Part shown: piece by piece, positions 40,709 through 49,502 of the stretch
Layout of the letters: each line of letters starts with the position of its first letter
How positions within the stretch are numbered: the stretch's first letter is position 1
Assembly: GCA_002376235.1 (NCBI GenBank)
Contig: DFNX01000016.1
Location: 868,001 to 932,000, forward strand
Direction of reading: 5' to 3'
DNA: 64,000 nt
DNA from: Neorhizobium sp. UBA3556
GTDB taxonomy: Bacteria > Pseudomonadota > Alphaproteobacteria > Rhizobiales > Rhizobiaceae
The notes under the pieces: generated by a model
The model's input: the letters and a program-made list of their open reading frames with translations, nothing else
The model's database searches: none
Told to the model about the DNA's origin: nothing
Made by a program: the position numbers and the translations under genes

Positions 40709-42331
40709 TCAGATACGGCGAAGCCGCCCTCTGTAGTGGATCACATTACCGATCAATGGCAGGGCGATCGGCACATCGAAACAGAAATCATCACCCTCTC
40801 CCCATTCCCGCGCTTCACTGCGTGGCGCCAGAACGAGCGGCATGGGCACGCCGAAGATCGACCATTTCCGCATCACCATCGTCAGCCCGGCTTCATCCCC
40901 AGGCAAGTCGAAGAAGAACCGCATTGGCCCGAAGCGTTCGACGAGATTGCGCCCCGTTTGGCTCAACTCGCTCTTAAACACATGCCCCGCAAAATCCCGC
41001 GTCCAGCGCTCGATACCGCCCTCTTCCTCGAAGGAAACATGCACATCATGCTCTCCTTCCGGCGGAAACCCCATGATCGAAGCAACCAGCCGCGCCGGTA
41101 GCGAATGCCCACGCGTCACCGTTGCCGTTCCTTTGGCCCCGGCATCACCAAACACTGCATGCATCTCACGCAACGGCCGCGGAAGGCTATCGAAAGCCGC
41201 CCCCATTACCCGCCGGTATAGCGGCTCGTAGATTTCCGACGTGACCTCTCGATGGATCGAAAGCGCATCAAACGGGAAGGCGAAATCATCCAGCGGAAGT
41301 TCACCCGCAGCCGGTCTGGATCCGGCCGCTATTTTCCCTTCCGCCAACGCATTTGCCAGCAATTGTGCAGCCATGGTGGGAATTTCCGGCCCATGCCCAT
41401 CCTCCGCTATCAGTGTCCAGCGCCGGGCTACAAACGTTCCGCCTGCCCTGCCCTTGACTTCGATCTTCATCGCAGAACGATCCGCCCCCAATCGTGCACC
41501 AAGCGCCTGTAGCGGCAAAAGCCAGCGAGCGAAGGGAGAGAGTGAGGAAAACCATCCCCATTTAACCGGCCAGCTGAAAAGCCAGAGCGCCAGAAGCTGA
41601 AGTGAAAACTCCGGCCCAGCGCGAAAAATGACTGCCGGACGGCCTTTTATCGTCCGCGGCACGAGTTCATGGTCGGGCACGTCGGCCAGCGCCACAAGCC
41701 GCGAGATAAGTCGCTTTCCAGCGATATGATATTGAACCCGCTTCAATCTCTGCCACCCGGTCTCATCGACCCAGCGGCGGCCGCGCCACAACCGCACCGG
41801 CTTTCCGACATAGCTCAGAATGGCAGCTGCAACGGAAGCTCCCGCCGTCGCATGGCTTGAAGCGCTGATCGACATCGAGACACCGAAAACCTCTTCCATG
41901 TCGCGACCAAGTTCGGCAATCACCGCACCGGACATCGCCGGCACGCTGGAAGCTCCGGCCAAGACGATAATCCCGTTTTCGCGCGCCCGATCGTCAAGCG
42001 CACCAATGCCCGTGACGAAATCCCGCGCATCGGCCAGATCGATGTAGTGGACACCGCAAGCGATGCAGACCTCCGCCACATGATAGGAACTACCCTGAAA
42101 CGGTCCGGCGGCATCGATCAACAGAAGGGGACGGTTCGCCTCGAGGATCGTGTGAAGATCGCCGTTGCGATCGGCAACCAGAGGCTTGGCATTCGGCATG
42201 CCGGCCGCGAACTGCCTTGCGGCTTCAGCGTTCCGGCCCGCAACCAGCACGCACCAGCCATCCCTGGCCAGACGCCGTGATAGCCTGGCGCCGAACCCGC
42301 CGTAACCGCCGAGGATGAGAACCGTCCTCAC
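40709..42331 (-). CDS. Saccharopine dehydrogenase-like protein with DUF4166 domain
   Basis: A 540-residue protein. The N-terminal Rossmann domain starts VRTVLILGGYGGFGARLSRRLA (dinucleotide-binding GxGxxG-like) and contains LLIDAAGPFQGSSY and YIDLADAR, as in saccharopine dehydrogenase-like enzymes. The C-terminal 180 residues (FDSLPRPLREMHAVFG, GHSLPARLVASIMGFP, ERWTRDFAGHVFKSEL) are DUF4166. Substrate unknown. The start is GTG 42331, overlapping the stop of the DCC gene (GTGA), so the two are coupled. Confidence 0.78.
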   Translation of the reverse strand: MRTVLILGGYGGFGARLSRRLARDGWCVLVAGRNAEAARQFAAGMPNAKPLVADRNGDLHTILEANRPLLLIDAAGPFQGSSYHVAEVCIACGVHYIDLADARDFVTGIGALDDRARENGIIVLAGASSVPAMSGAVIAELGRDMEEVFGVSMSISASSHATAGASVAAAILSYVGKPVRLWRGRRWVDETGWQRLKRVQYHIAGKRLISRLVALADVPDHELVPRTIKGRPAVIFRAGPEFSLQLLALWLFSWPVKWGWFSSLSPFARWLLPLQALGARLGADRSAMKIEVKGRAGGTFVARRWTLIAEDGHGPEIPTMAAQLLANALAEGKIAAGSRPAAGELPLDDFAFPFDALSIHREVTSEIYEPLYRRVMGAAFDSLPRPLREMHAVFGDAGAKGTATVTRGHSLPARLVASIMGFPPEGEHDVHVSFEEEGGIERWTRDFAGHVFKSELSQTGRNLVERFGPMRFFFDLPGDEAGLTMVMRKWSIFGVPMPLVLAPRSEAREWGEGDDFCFDVPIALPLIGNVIHYRGRLRRI

Positions 42332-42750
42332 AGCACACGATCTGCATGATCGGGAGCAGGCACCCAGCACGCCTCTCGTCGCCCGAAAATCCGGTAACGG
42401 TTGCGGGCAATGAAGCGATAGAGTGGATCGCGCAGGAAGCGCGGAACGAGCCGAAACAACAGAGCGGCTTTCCACGGCCAACCGAGCCCGCCATAGATCG
42501 CCAGCACCGCATCGCTGTCCTTAAGGACCGCATCACCCTCCACCACGATCATCGTTTCGGGATTGGCCGGATCTATGCCGAAACGACGGTAAAGTGTGGA
42601 ACCGACCTCGCCCTGCATCGATGCAAGCCGAAACCGGCGTTCATGGTCGTGGGCGAGCACGAACTGCGCATTGGCCGAGCATAAAATACATTCCGCATCA
42701 AAAATGATGATCGGACCGGATGGCTGTTTCGCGTTCATGCGACGAAGCAT
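42328..42750 (-). CDS. DCC-family (DUF393) thiol-disulfide oxidoreductase-like protein
   Basis: About 140 residues with the DxxCxxC signature as FDAECILCSANAQF, then FRLASMQGEVG and YRFIARNRYRIFGRRE, all DUF393 hallmarks. A redox role is suggested by the family. The start is unclear: ATG 42750 is given, ATG 42738 and TTG 42768 are alternatives, none with a good ribosome-binding site. Coupled to the DUF4166 gene through GTGA. Confidence 0.82.
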   Translation of the reverse strand: MLRRMNAKQPSGPIIIFDAECILCSANAQFVLAHDHERRFRLASMQGEVGSTLYRRFGIDPANPETMIVVEGDAVLKDSDAVLAIYGGLGWPWKAALLFRLVPRFLRDPLYRFIARNRYRIFGRREACWVPAPDHADRVL

Positions 42751-42810
42751 ATTCCGCAGTCCCCACAACAGGCAACGACCATTCTGCCATAGGATTAACG
42801 CCGCCGCCCC

Positions 42811-43272
42811 TCACTCCACCGGCACGACCAGCCCGCGTTTCAGCGTCTTCAGCACCACGCTTGTCGTGAATTTGCGGATGTTCGGATTGAGCTCCATCAT
42901 CCGGTCGGCCAAGGCATCGAAATGCTCCACCGATTGCGCCAAAATCACCAGCGTATAATCCCCTCGCCCGGATGTGCCCCACGCCTCCTGCACTTCCGGC
43001 GTTTCCGCCACCCAGCGCTGAAACGGCGGTAGAAGCTCCGGCCGGTCGCGCTCCAGTTCAACCTCGACCAGCATGGAAACCGCGCCGCCCACCTTCCTGG
43101 GGTCGACAACGGAAACATCGCGCAGGATCACCTTGTCCTCGCGCAGTTTCTGCAGCCGCCTTTGCGCAGAGGATGGCGACAGTCCCACCCGCTCGGCAAG
43201 CTCGCTCAGCGTAATGGTCGCATCCTGCTGCATCAGCTTGAGGATGTTGCGGTCCGCCTTGGTCAGGGTCAT
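42811..43272 (-). CDS. Lrp/AsnC-family transcriptional regulator
   Basis: A 154-residue protein: helix-turn-helix about 1-60 (ADRNILKLMQQDATITLSELA, LSPSSAQRRLQKLRE) and the RAM ligand domain about 65-154 (SGRGDYTLVIL). ATG 43272 has GGTGGGAA upstream. It is divergent from the threonine dehydratase-like gene (98-base gap), the usual arrangement for an Lrp controlling an adjacent amino acid enzyme; that link is inferred. Confidence 0.9.
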   Translation of the reverse strand: MTLTKADRNILKLMQQDATITLSELAERVGLSPSSAQRRLQKLREDKVILRDVSVVDPRKVGGAVSMLVEVELERDRPELLPPFQRWVAETPEVQEAWGTSGRGDYTLVILAQSVEHFDALADRMMELNPNIRKFTTSVVLKTLKRGLVVPVE

Positions 43273-43370
43273 GGGTGAATTTCCCACCATAAATCGCAAA
43301 TCGGGAGATATTTCCGCATCGTCCGATATCTTCAGGAATAACGCCAGCTTTTCATTGCCATGCTGTTGAA

Positions 43371-44321
43371 ATGACTCAGGAACAGCCCGCCCCATCCGCC
43401 GCCGGCATTCTCGCCGCCTCCCGCGCCATCGATGGGGTTTTCACCAATAGCCCGCTGATCGAACAGCCGACCGCCAGCGCCGAACTCGGCCTGCGTCTTT
43501 TCGCCAAGGTGGAAACGCTGAACCCTATCCGCTCCTTCAAGGGCCGCGGCACCGACTGGTGGATGCAGAATGAAACGCCCGGTGATCACCCGGTCGTTTC
43601 CGCTTCCGCCGGTAATTTCGGCCAGGGTCTCGCCCATGCGGGCCGCTCTCGCGGACGCAAGGTGGTGATCTTTTCCGCCATCACCGCCAATCCCGGCAAG
43701 GTGGAAGCGATGCGAAGGCTCGGTGCCGAAGTCCGCCTCGAAGGCAATGATTTCGATGCCGCGAAAGCCGCCGCCCGCGCTTATGCCGAAAACCACGGCT
43801 GCCCCTTCGTCGAAGACGGCGCGCTGCGAACGATTGCCGAAGGAGCCGGCACGATCGCTTTGGAAATCACCGAGCGCCTGGAGAGGGACGGCATCTCCCT
43901 TGATGCCATTATCGTTCCGCTCGGCAATGGCGCACTGCTCACCGGCATCGGCGCATGGGTCAGGGCCAAGGCTCCCGACTGCAAGGTGATCGGGGTCGTC
44001 GCAGCCAACGCGCCAGCGATGAAACAGTCATGGGAAACCGACCAGCTGATCTCGACACAAACGGCCGATACAGCGGCAGATGGCATCGCCGTGCGCGAAT
44101 GCGTGCCCTATGCACTCGACTGCATGAAAACCACTGTCGATGACGTCTGGGCGGTAAGCGAGGAAGCCATCCACCAGGCACGCGAGTTCTGCCTCGCCCA
44201 TTACGGCCTCGTCGTCGAAGAGGCCGGAGTTGCGGGCATCGCGGGCCTGATCGAGCACGGCAGCGGCCTCAAGGGCAAGACCGTCGCCACGATCCTTTGC
44301 GGCGGCAATGTCCGGGCATGA
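43371..44321 (+). CDS. PLP fold-type II enzyme, threonine/serine dehydratase-like
   Basis: A 316-residue enzyme. The PLP lysine is in IRSFKGRGTDWW (about 57), followed by SASAGNFGQGLAHAGR (phosphate and substrate loop) and VPLGNGALLTGIGAW (glycine-rich PLP phosphate loop). It lacks the C-terminal ACT domain of biosynthetic IlvA, so a catabolic deaminase or a relative acting on another hydroxy-amino acid is likely. It is divergent from the Lrp gene, with adenine deaminase downstream. Confidence 0.85.
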   Translation: MTQEQPAPSAAGILAASRAIDGVFTNSPLIEQPTASAELGLRLFAKVETLNPIRSFKGRGTDWWMQNETPGDHPVVSASAGNFGQGLAHAGRSRGRKVVIFSAITANPGKVEAMRRLGAEVRLEGNDFDAAKAAARAYAENHGCPFVEDGALRTIAEGAGTIALEITERLERDGISLDAIIVPLGNGALLTGIGAWVRAKAPDCKVIGVVAANAPAMKQSWETDQLISTQTADTAADGIAVRECVPYALDCMKTTVDDVWAVSEEAIHQAREFCLAHYGLVVEEAGVAGIAGLIEHGSGLKGKTVATILCGGNVRA

Positions 44322-44412
44322 CAGGGATAAGCGCGGGTATTTTCGTTCGCCTCTCCCCGTTTTCACATTGACGGGCTAAGTAGGGGGAATCGAAAAATGC
44401 CAGGAGCACCCC

Positions 44413-46107
44413 ATGACCACTCGCCTCGAACGCCTCATCGACCAGGGCACCGGCCGCGAGCCAGCGGATATCGTGCTGAAAGGCGGCAAATTCTTCGATC
44501 TCGTCACCGGTGAACTCGTCGCCTCCGACATCGCCATCTGCGGCGACCGCATCGTCGGCACCTGCGGCGATTACACCGGCAAGACCGAAATCGACATTTC
44601 CGGAAAGATCGTTGTCCCCGGCTTTATCGACACCCATCTGCATATCGAAAGTTCACTCGTCACCCCGCATGAATTCGACCGCTGCGTCCTGCCCTATGGC
44701 GTGACGACCGCGATCTGCGATCCGCACGAGATCGCCAATGTCATCGGTGAGGAAGGCATCCGCTATTTCCTCGATTCGTCACTCGAAACGATCATGGATA
44801 TCCGCGTCCAGCTTTCCTCCTGTGTGCCGGCCACCCATCTCGAGACCAATGGCGCAGACCTGCCAATCGAAAAGCTCCTGCCCTTCCGCGACCACCCCAA
44901 GGTCATCGGCCTTGCCGAGTTCATGAATTTTCCAGGCGTCATCCACAAGGATCCGATCTGCCTGGCAAAACTCGACGCCTTCTACGGCCAGCATATCGAC
45001 GGCCATGCACCGCTTTTGCGCGGCAATGATCTGAACGGCTATCTCTCCGCCGGCATCCGCACCGAGCATGAGAGCACCACCGCCGAGGAGGCGCTCGAAA
45101 AGATCCGCAAGGGCATGCACGTCCTCGTCCGCGAAGGCTCCGTCTCCAAGGACCTCGAAGCCCTGATGCCGATCATCACCGAGCGCTTGTCACCCTATCT
45201 GGCGCTCTGCACCGACGATCGCAATCCGCTCGACATCGCCGAACAGGGCCATCTCGACTACATGATCCGCACGGCGATTGCGGCCGGCGTCGAACCGCTC
45301 GCCATCTATCGCGCCGCCTCGATCTCGGCAGCAAAGGCCTTCGGCCTCACCGATCGTGGCCTCGTCGCACCAGGCTGGCGCGCCGATCTCGTGATTGTCG
45401 ACACGCTCGAAAACTGCAAGGCCGATATGGTCTTTTCCGCCGGTCGCAAGGTCACCGACGAACTGTTCACCACCCGCAAGCCTGTCGCTCCGGTCGGCCT
45501 CGACAGCGTCAAGGCCCGTCCCGTCCAGGCCATGCAGTTCGGCGTTCCTTATTCGGAATCGGAAACCCCGGTCATCGGCGTCATGCCCGGAAAGATCATC
45601 ACCGAGCATCGCCGCTACCGCCTGCCCGCCGCCGGCAATCAGGCGGGCGTCGATCTCGACCGCGACATCATCAAGGTCGCCGTCATCGAGCGTCATGGCA
45701 AGAACGGCAACCACGCCAACGGCTTCGTTCAGGGGTTTGGTCTGAAGAAGGGCGCCATCGCCTCCACCGTCGGCCATGACAGCCACAATATCTGCGTTGT
45801 CGGCGTCTCCGAGGACGACATGGCGCTCGCCGCCAATCGCCTCGGCGAGATCAAGGGCGGATTCGTCGTCGTCGAGGATGGCAAGGTCACCGGCGAGATC
45901 GCCCTCCCCATCGCCGGCCTGATGAGCCTTGAACCATTCGAATGGGTGCGCGACACGCTGCACGACTTGAGAAAATCCGCCTATGCCCTTGGAACGACTC
46001 TGGAAGAACCCTTCCTGCAGGTCGCCTTTCTACCGCTGCCGGTCATCCCGCATCTGAAGATTTCGGACATGGGCATGGTGGATGTGGACAAGTTCCAGTT
46101 GATTTGA
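44413..46107 (+). CDS. ade: Adenine deaminase
   Basis: Converts adenine to hypoxanthine in purine salvage and nitrogen recovery. It is 564 residues of the amidohydrolase Ade family: GFIDTHLHIESSLVTP (metal ligands), CDPHEIANV, GLAEFMNFPGV, DGHAPLL, CTDDRNP, and C-terminal GFGLKKGAIASTVGHDSHN. ATG 44413 follows AGGAG. It lies 91 bases after the PLP enzyme gene, possibly the same transcript. Confidence 0.95.
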   Translation: MTTRLERLIDQGTGREPADIVLKGGKFFDLVTGELVASDIAICGDRIVGTCGDYTGKTEIDISGKIVVPGFIDTHLHIESSLVTPHEFDRCVLPYGVTTAICDPHEIANVIGEEGIRYFLDSSLETIMDIRVQLSSCVPATHLETNGADLPIEKLLPFRDHPKVIGLAEFMNFPGVIHKDPICLAKLDAFYGQHIDGHAPLLRGNDLNGYLSAGIRTEHESTTAEEALEKIRKGMHVLVREGSVSKDLEALMPIITERLSPYLALCTDDRNPLDIAEQGHLDYMIRTAIAAGVEPLAIYRAASISAAKAFGLTDRGLVAPGWRADLVIVDTLENCKADMVFSAGRKVTDELFTTRKPVAPVGLDSVKARPVQAMQFGVPYSESETPVIGVMPGKIITEHRRYRLPAAGNQAGVDLDRDIIKVAVIERHGKNGNHANGFVQGFGLKKGAIASTVGHDSHNICVVGVSEDDMALAANRLGEIKGGFVVVEDGKVTGEIALPIAGLMSLEPFEWVRDTLHDLRKSAYALGTTLEEPFLQVAFLPLPVIPHLKISDMGMVDVDKFQLI

Positions 46108-46142
46108 ACGACCTGATTTAGGCAGCTCCATCCTCCTATCGA

Positions 46143-46173
46143 CGTCATCCTCGGGCCTTTCCCGAGGATGACG
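46143..46173. repeat. Palindromic repeat, copy 1 (CGTCATCCTCGGG type)
   Basis: CGTCATCCTCGGG/CCCGAGGATGACG is a perfect 13-bp stem with a 5-base loop between convergent ade and hydrolase genes. A near-identical palindrome occurs at 50816. It is probably a dispersed intergenic repeat that also serves as a transcript end. Confidence 0.75.
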
Positions 46174-46186
46174 AGCCATTAAGCGG

Positions 46187-47029
46187 CTACGCCCTGAAAA
46201 ACGCGAGCAAGTCCGCATTGACGAGATCGGGGTCGGTCGTCGCCACGCCATGCGGCTTGCCGTCATAAACCTTCAGTGTGCTGTTCTTCAAAAGCTTGGC
46301 CGAAAGCGGGGCTGAATCCTCAAACGGCACGATCTGGTCGTCGGTGCCGTGCATCACCAGAACCGGCACGTCGATCACCTTCAGGTCCTCGGTGAAGTCC
46401 GTTTCCGAAAACGCCTTGATGCAATCGTAATGGGCCTTCGTACCGCCCATCATGCCCTGCCGCCACCAGTTGCGGATGACACCTTCGGAAATCTCAGCGC
46501 CCGGCCTGTTATAACCGTAGAAAGGCCCGGTCGGGATTTCGAGAAAGAACTGCGCCCGGTTGGCCGCCTGCGCCTTGCGAAAACCGTCGAACACTTCGAG
46601 CGGCAATCCGCCCGGATTTTTGTCGCTCTTCACCATGATCGGCGGCACCGCCCCGATCAGTACCGCCTTGGCGACCCGCCCCTGCGGCTGGCCGAACTTG
46701 GCGACATACCGCGTCACCTCCCCGCCCCCGGTCGAATGCCCCACATGGATGGCGCCTTTCAGATCGAGATGCGCCGCCAGCTCCGCCATGTCGGCAGCAT
46801 AGGTATCCATCTCGTTGCCGGTATCGGTCTGGCTGGAACGCCCGTGCCCGCGCCGGTCATGCGCGATGACGCGATATCCCTCATGCAGAAAGAACAGCAT
46901 CTGTGCATCCCAGTCATCGGCCGAAAGTGGCCAGCCGTGATGAAAGACGATCGGCTGGGCATCCTTCGAACCCCAGTCCTTGTAAAAGATCTGCGTGCCG
47001 TCCTTGGTGGTGATGAAACCGCTACTCAT
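46187..47029 (-). CDS. Alpha/beta hydrolase, cofactor-free chloroperoxidase-like
   Basis: A 280-residue alpha/beta hydrolase. The nucleophile elbow is GHSTGGG (Ser about 99), oxyanion loop HHGWPLSADDWD, acid Asp in HGTDDQIVPFE and His in GKPHGVATT. The sequence resembles non-heme chloroperoxidases/arylesterases; natural substrate unknown. ATG 47029 follows GAGGGAAAATC. It diverges from the ArsR-AHSA1 pair. Confidence 0.9.
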   Translation of the reverse strand: MSSGFITTKDGTQIFYKDWGSKDAQPIVFHHGWPLSADDWDAQMLFFLHEGYRVIAHDRRGHGRSSQTDTGNEMDTYAADMAELAAHLDLKGAIHVGHSTGGGEVTRYVAKFGQPQGRVAKAVLIGAVPPIMVKSDKNPGGLPLEVFDGFRKAQAANRAQFFLEIPTGPFYGYNRPGAEISEGVIRNWWRQGMMGGTKAHYDCIKAFSETDFTEDLKVIDVPVLVMHGTDDQIVPFEDSAPLSAKLLKNSTLKVYDGKPHGVATTDPDLVNADLLAFFRA

Positions 47030-47191
47030 GATTTTCCCTCGGGTTGATCTGGCAAAACGCATGCGAAGTCTTGTGGCGCGACGCATGGCTGTCCCAGTCC
47101 ACCGGCGCGGCGCCACGATATGACGGCCTGTTGCGTTTGGGAATTAGGCCAAAGGGCTGAGCTACAGATGCACGTCGCCGCGGCGAAATTA

Positions 47192-47246
47192 AACCACTCG
47201 GTTGACAATCGCTTTTCGTGAGCGCACATTCAACCACATGGTTGAA
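47192..47246 (+). promoter_or_regulatory. ArsR promoter with two operators
   Basis: TTGACA (47202-47207), 17 bases, CACATT (47225-47230) form a promoter whose start site would fall at or next to the ATG at 47238, giving a leaderless mRNA. AACC-ACTC-GGTT (47192-47203) overlaps the -35. TTCAACC-ACAT-GGTTGAA (47229-47246), a perfect 7-bp inverted repeat, overlaps the -10 and start codon. Both share the AACCA(N)nGGTT core, so they look like paired sites of the encoded repressor. Confidence 0.65.
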
Positions 47247-47630
47247 TTACACACCCACGAGATCGACACCGTCTTCCATGCGCTCAGCGACGCAACCCGT
47301 CGCCATATGTTGCAGGAACTGACGCAAGGCGAACGCACGGTCGGACAGCTGGCGGAACCGCATGCCATGTCGCTTGCGGCCGCATCGAAACATATCAAGG
47401 TGCTGGAAAGCGCCGGTCTGGTGCGCCGGGAAATCCAGGGCCGCACCCATCTGTGCCGGCTTGATCCCGGCCCGCTCGCCACCGTTCACGAATGGCTGTC
47501 CTTCTACGAACGCTTCTGGAGCGGCCGCCTGGATGCACTGGAACGCCTGTTGAAAGAAAACGACGCCCGCAAGACCGCCACCGAACGAGATACCAAATTG
47601 CCCCCATCGAAACCTGGAAATGACACCTGA
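47238..47630 (+). CDS. ArsR-family transcriptional repressor
   Basis: A 130-residue winged-helix protein: HALSDATRRHMLQELTQGERTVGQLAEPHAMSLAAASKHIKVLESAGLV spans the DNA-binding domain (given in outline), with wing REIQGRTHLCRL. It lacks the usual metal-binding cysteines, placing it with the ArsR regulators that precede AHSA1/SRPBCC genes. ATG 47238 lies inside an operator and has no Shine-Dalgarno. It is followed 21 bases later by the AHSA1 gene. Confidence 0.88.
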   Translation: MVELHTHEIDTVFHALSDATRRHMLQELTQGERTVGQLAEPHAMSLAAASKHIKVLESAGLVRREIQGRTHLCRLDPGPLATVHEWLSFYERFWSGRLDALERLLKENDARKTATERDTKLPPSKPGNDT

Positions 47631-47651
47631 ATCAAAACTGGGAGAGGACCG

Positions 47652-48185
47652 ATGAACAGCATGAATCTATTGGAGAAATACGGAACGGTGACCGCACCGT
47701 CCGAAATCACCATCCAGCGCAAGCTGCCCGGCCCGATTGAGCGGATCTGGGATTACCTGACCGATAGCGACCTGCGTCGCCAGTGGCTCGCCTCAGGCAT
47801 CATGCCGGAAACACCCGGCGGTTCATTCGAACTCGTCTGGCGTAACGACGAATTGACCGATGGCGCGTATGCGCGCCCGGAAGGTTTTCCGGAAGAACAG
47901 CGGATGACCAGCGAGATCCTCCTCTTCGAGGCCCCTCACCGCTTGGCCTTCACCTGGCCACCCCGTGGCGAGGTCGCGATCGAGTTGAAGGCAATAGGTT
48001 CGGAAGTCCTTCTCACCCTCATCCACAAGCGCATTTCCGACCGCAAGAACATGACCATGGTCGGCGCCGGCTGGCACATGCATCTCGATATTCTTGCGGC
48101 GAAGGCTTCGGGCCGCAAACCGGAACCCTTCTGGCAGGGCTGGCTGCGTCTCAGGGAAGAATACGAACGCCTTATCCCCGAATGA
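47652..48185 (+). CDS. SRPBCC/AHSA1-family protein
   Basis: A 177-residue START-like fold protein (ITIQRKLPGPIERIWDYLTD, LRRQWLASG, APHRLAFTWPP, GWHMHLDILAAK). Members bind hydrophobic ligands and are commonly paired with an ArsR regulator, as here. Ligand unknown. GGGAGAGGACCG precedes the ATG. A strong terminator ends the two-gene operon. Confidence 0.87.
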   Translation: MNSMNLLEKYGTVTAPSEITIQRKLPGPIERIWDYLTDSDLRRQWLASGIMPETPGGSFELVWRNDELTDGAYARPEGFPEEQRMTSEILLFEAPHRLAFTWPPRGEVAIELKAIGSEVLLTLIHKRISDRKNMTMVGAGWHMHLDILAAKASGRKPEPFWQGWLRLREEYERLIPE

Positions 48186-48210
48186 CACGCATCGAATCCA
48201 CACAATCGCG

Positions 48211-48241
48211 CCCCGCAGCCTCGCTGCGGGGCTTTTCTTTA
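48211..48241 (+). terminator. Terminator after the ArsR-AHSA1 operon
   Basis: CCCCGCAGC-CTC-GCTGCGGGG followed by CTTTTCTTTA. Confidence 0.85.
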
Positions 48242-48336
48242 CCCCGAAAAGCCATGAGGTCTTGAAGATGTCATCTGCGTCAGGCAATAGGCCCCTTCAA
48301 GTTTTAGAACAACCGTAAGAAGGCCACCCGACAGAG

Positions 48337-49434
48337 ATGCTGCAAACACCCTACTACCTCATCGACAAGTCCAAGCTGCTCCAGAACATGGAACGGATTG
48401 CCACTGTACGTGAGAAGTCGGGCGCCAAGGCATTGCTGGCGCTGAAGTGCTTCGCCACTTGGTCGGTCTTCGATTTCATGCGCGACTACATGGACGGCAC
48501 GACCTCCTCGTCGCTCAATGAAGTCCGCCTCGGCCACGAGCGCTTCGGCAAGGAAACCCACGCCTATTCGGTCGCCTATGCCGATTACGAGATCGACGAG
48601 GTCGTGTCCCACGCCGACAAGATCATCTTCAACTCGATCGGCCAGCTGCAGCGTTTCGAGAGCCAGTCTTCCGGCATCACCCGCGGCCTGCGCCTGAACC
48701 CCGGCGTTTCCTCCTCGAGCTTCGATCTCGCCGATCCGGCGCGCCCCTTCTCGCGTCTCGGCGAATGGGATATGGCAAAGGTCGAGCCGGTCATGGACAT
48801 GATCACCGGCTTCATGATCCACAACAACTGCGAGAACAAGGATTTCGCCCTGTTCGATCGCATGCTCGGCGACATCGAGCAAAAGTTTGCACCGCTCCTG
48901 AAAAAGGCCGAATGGGTCAGCCTAGGCGGCGGCATCCACTTCACCGGCGATGATTACCCGGTCGACCAGTTTGCCGAACGCCTCAAGCGTTTCTCCGGCG
49001 AATATGGCGTTCAGGTCTATCTCGAGCCGGGCGAAGCCTCGATCACCAAATCGACGACGCTGGAAACCACCGTCCTCGACACACTTTACAACGGCAAGAA
49101 CCTTGTCGTGGTGGATAGTTCCATCGAAGCGCACATGCTGGATCTCCTGATCTATCGTGAGAATGCCAAGGTTCACCCCAACCAGGGACCCCATCGTGCG
49201 ATGGTCTGCGGCAAGTCATGCCTTGCCGGAGACATCTTCGGAGAATTCGACTTCCCCGAAGAAGTAAAGGTCGGCGACCGCATCTCGTTCCAGGATGCTG
49301 CCGGCTACACGATGGTCAAGAAAAACTGGTTTAACGGCGTGAAAATGCCGGCAATCGCCATCCGGGAACTGGATGGCAGCCTCAGGACGGTCCGTGAGTT
49401 TGACTACACGGACTACGAACAGAGCCTTTCCTGA
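48337..49434 (+). CDS. nspC: Carboxynorspermidine/carboxyspermidine decarboxylase
   Basis: A 365-residue PLP decarboxylase of the alanine-racemase fold, final step of the carboxy(nor)spermidine route to polyamines. PLP lysine in LLALKCFATWSVF (about 36-37), WVSLGGGIHFT glycine loop, YLEPGEA phosphate loop and GKSCLAGDIFGEF active-site cysteine near the C-terminus. It is followed 68 bases later by its partner dehydrogenase. In rhizobia this route supplies spermidine-type polyamines. Confidence 0.93.
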   Translation: MLQTPYYLIDKSKLLQNMERIATVREKSGAKALLALKCFATWSVFDFMRDYMDGTTSSSLNEVRLGHERFGKETHAYSVAYADYEIDEVVSHADKIIFNSIGQLQRFESQSSGITRGLRLNPGVSSSSFDLADPARPFSRLGEWDMAKVEPVMDMITGFMIHNNCENKDFALFDRMLGDIEQKFAPLLKKAEWVSLGGGIHFTGDDYPVDQFAERLKRFSGEYGVQVYLEPGEASITKSTTLETTVLDTLYNGKNLVVVDSSIEAHMLDLLIYRENAKVHPNQGPHRAMVCGKSCLAGDIFGEFDFPEEVKVGDRISFQDAAGYTMVKKNWFNGVKMPAIAIRELDGSLRTVREFDYTDYEQSLS

Positions 49435-49502
49435 TCAGAAAGGGCCAAAGGCCCACAGGACAAGACTCGTCTGACGATTGGACGCAAGGAGTGGTCCCCA
49501 GA

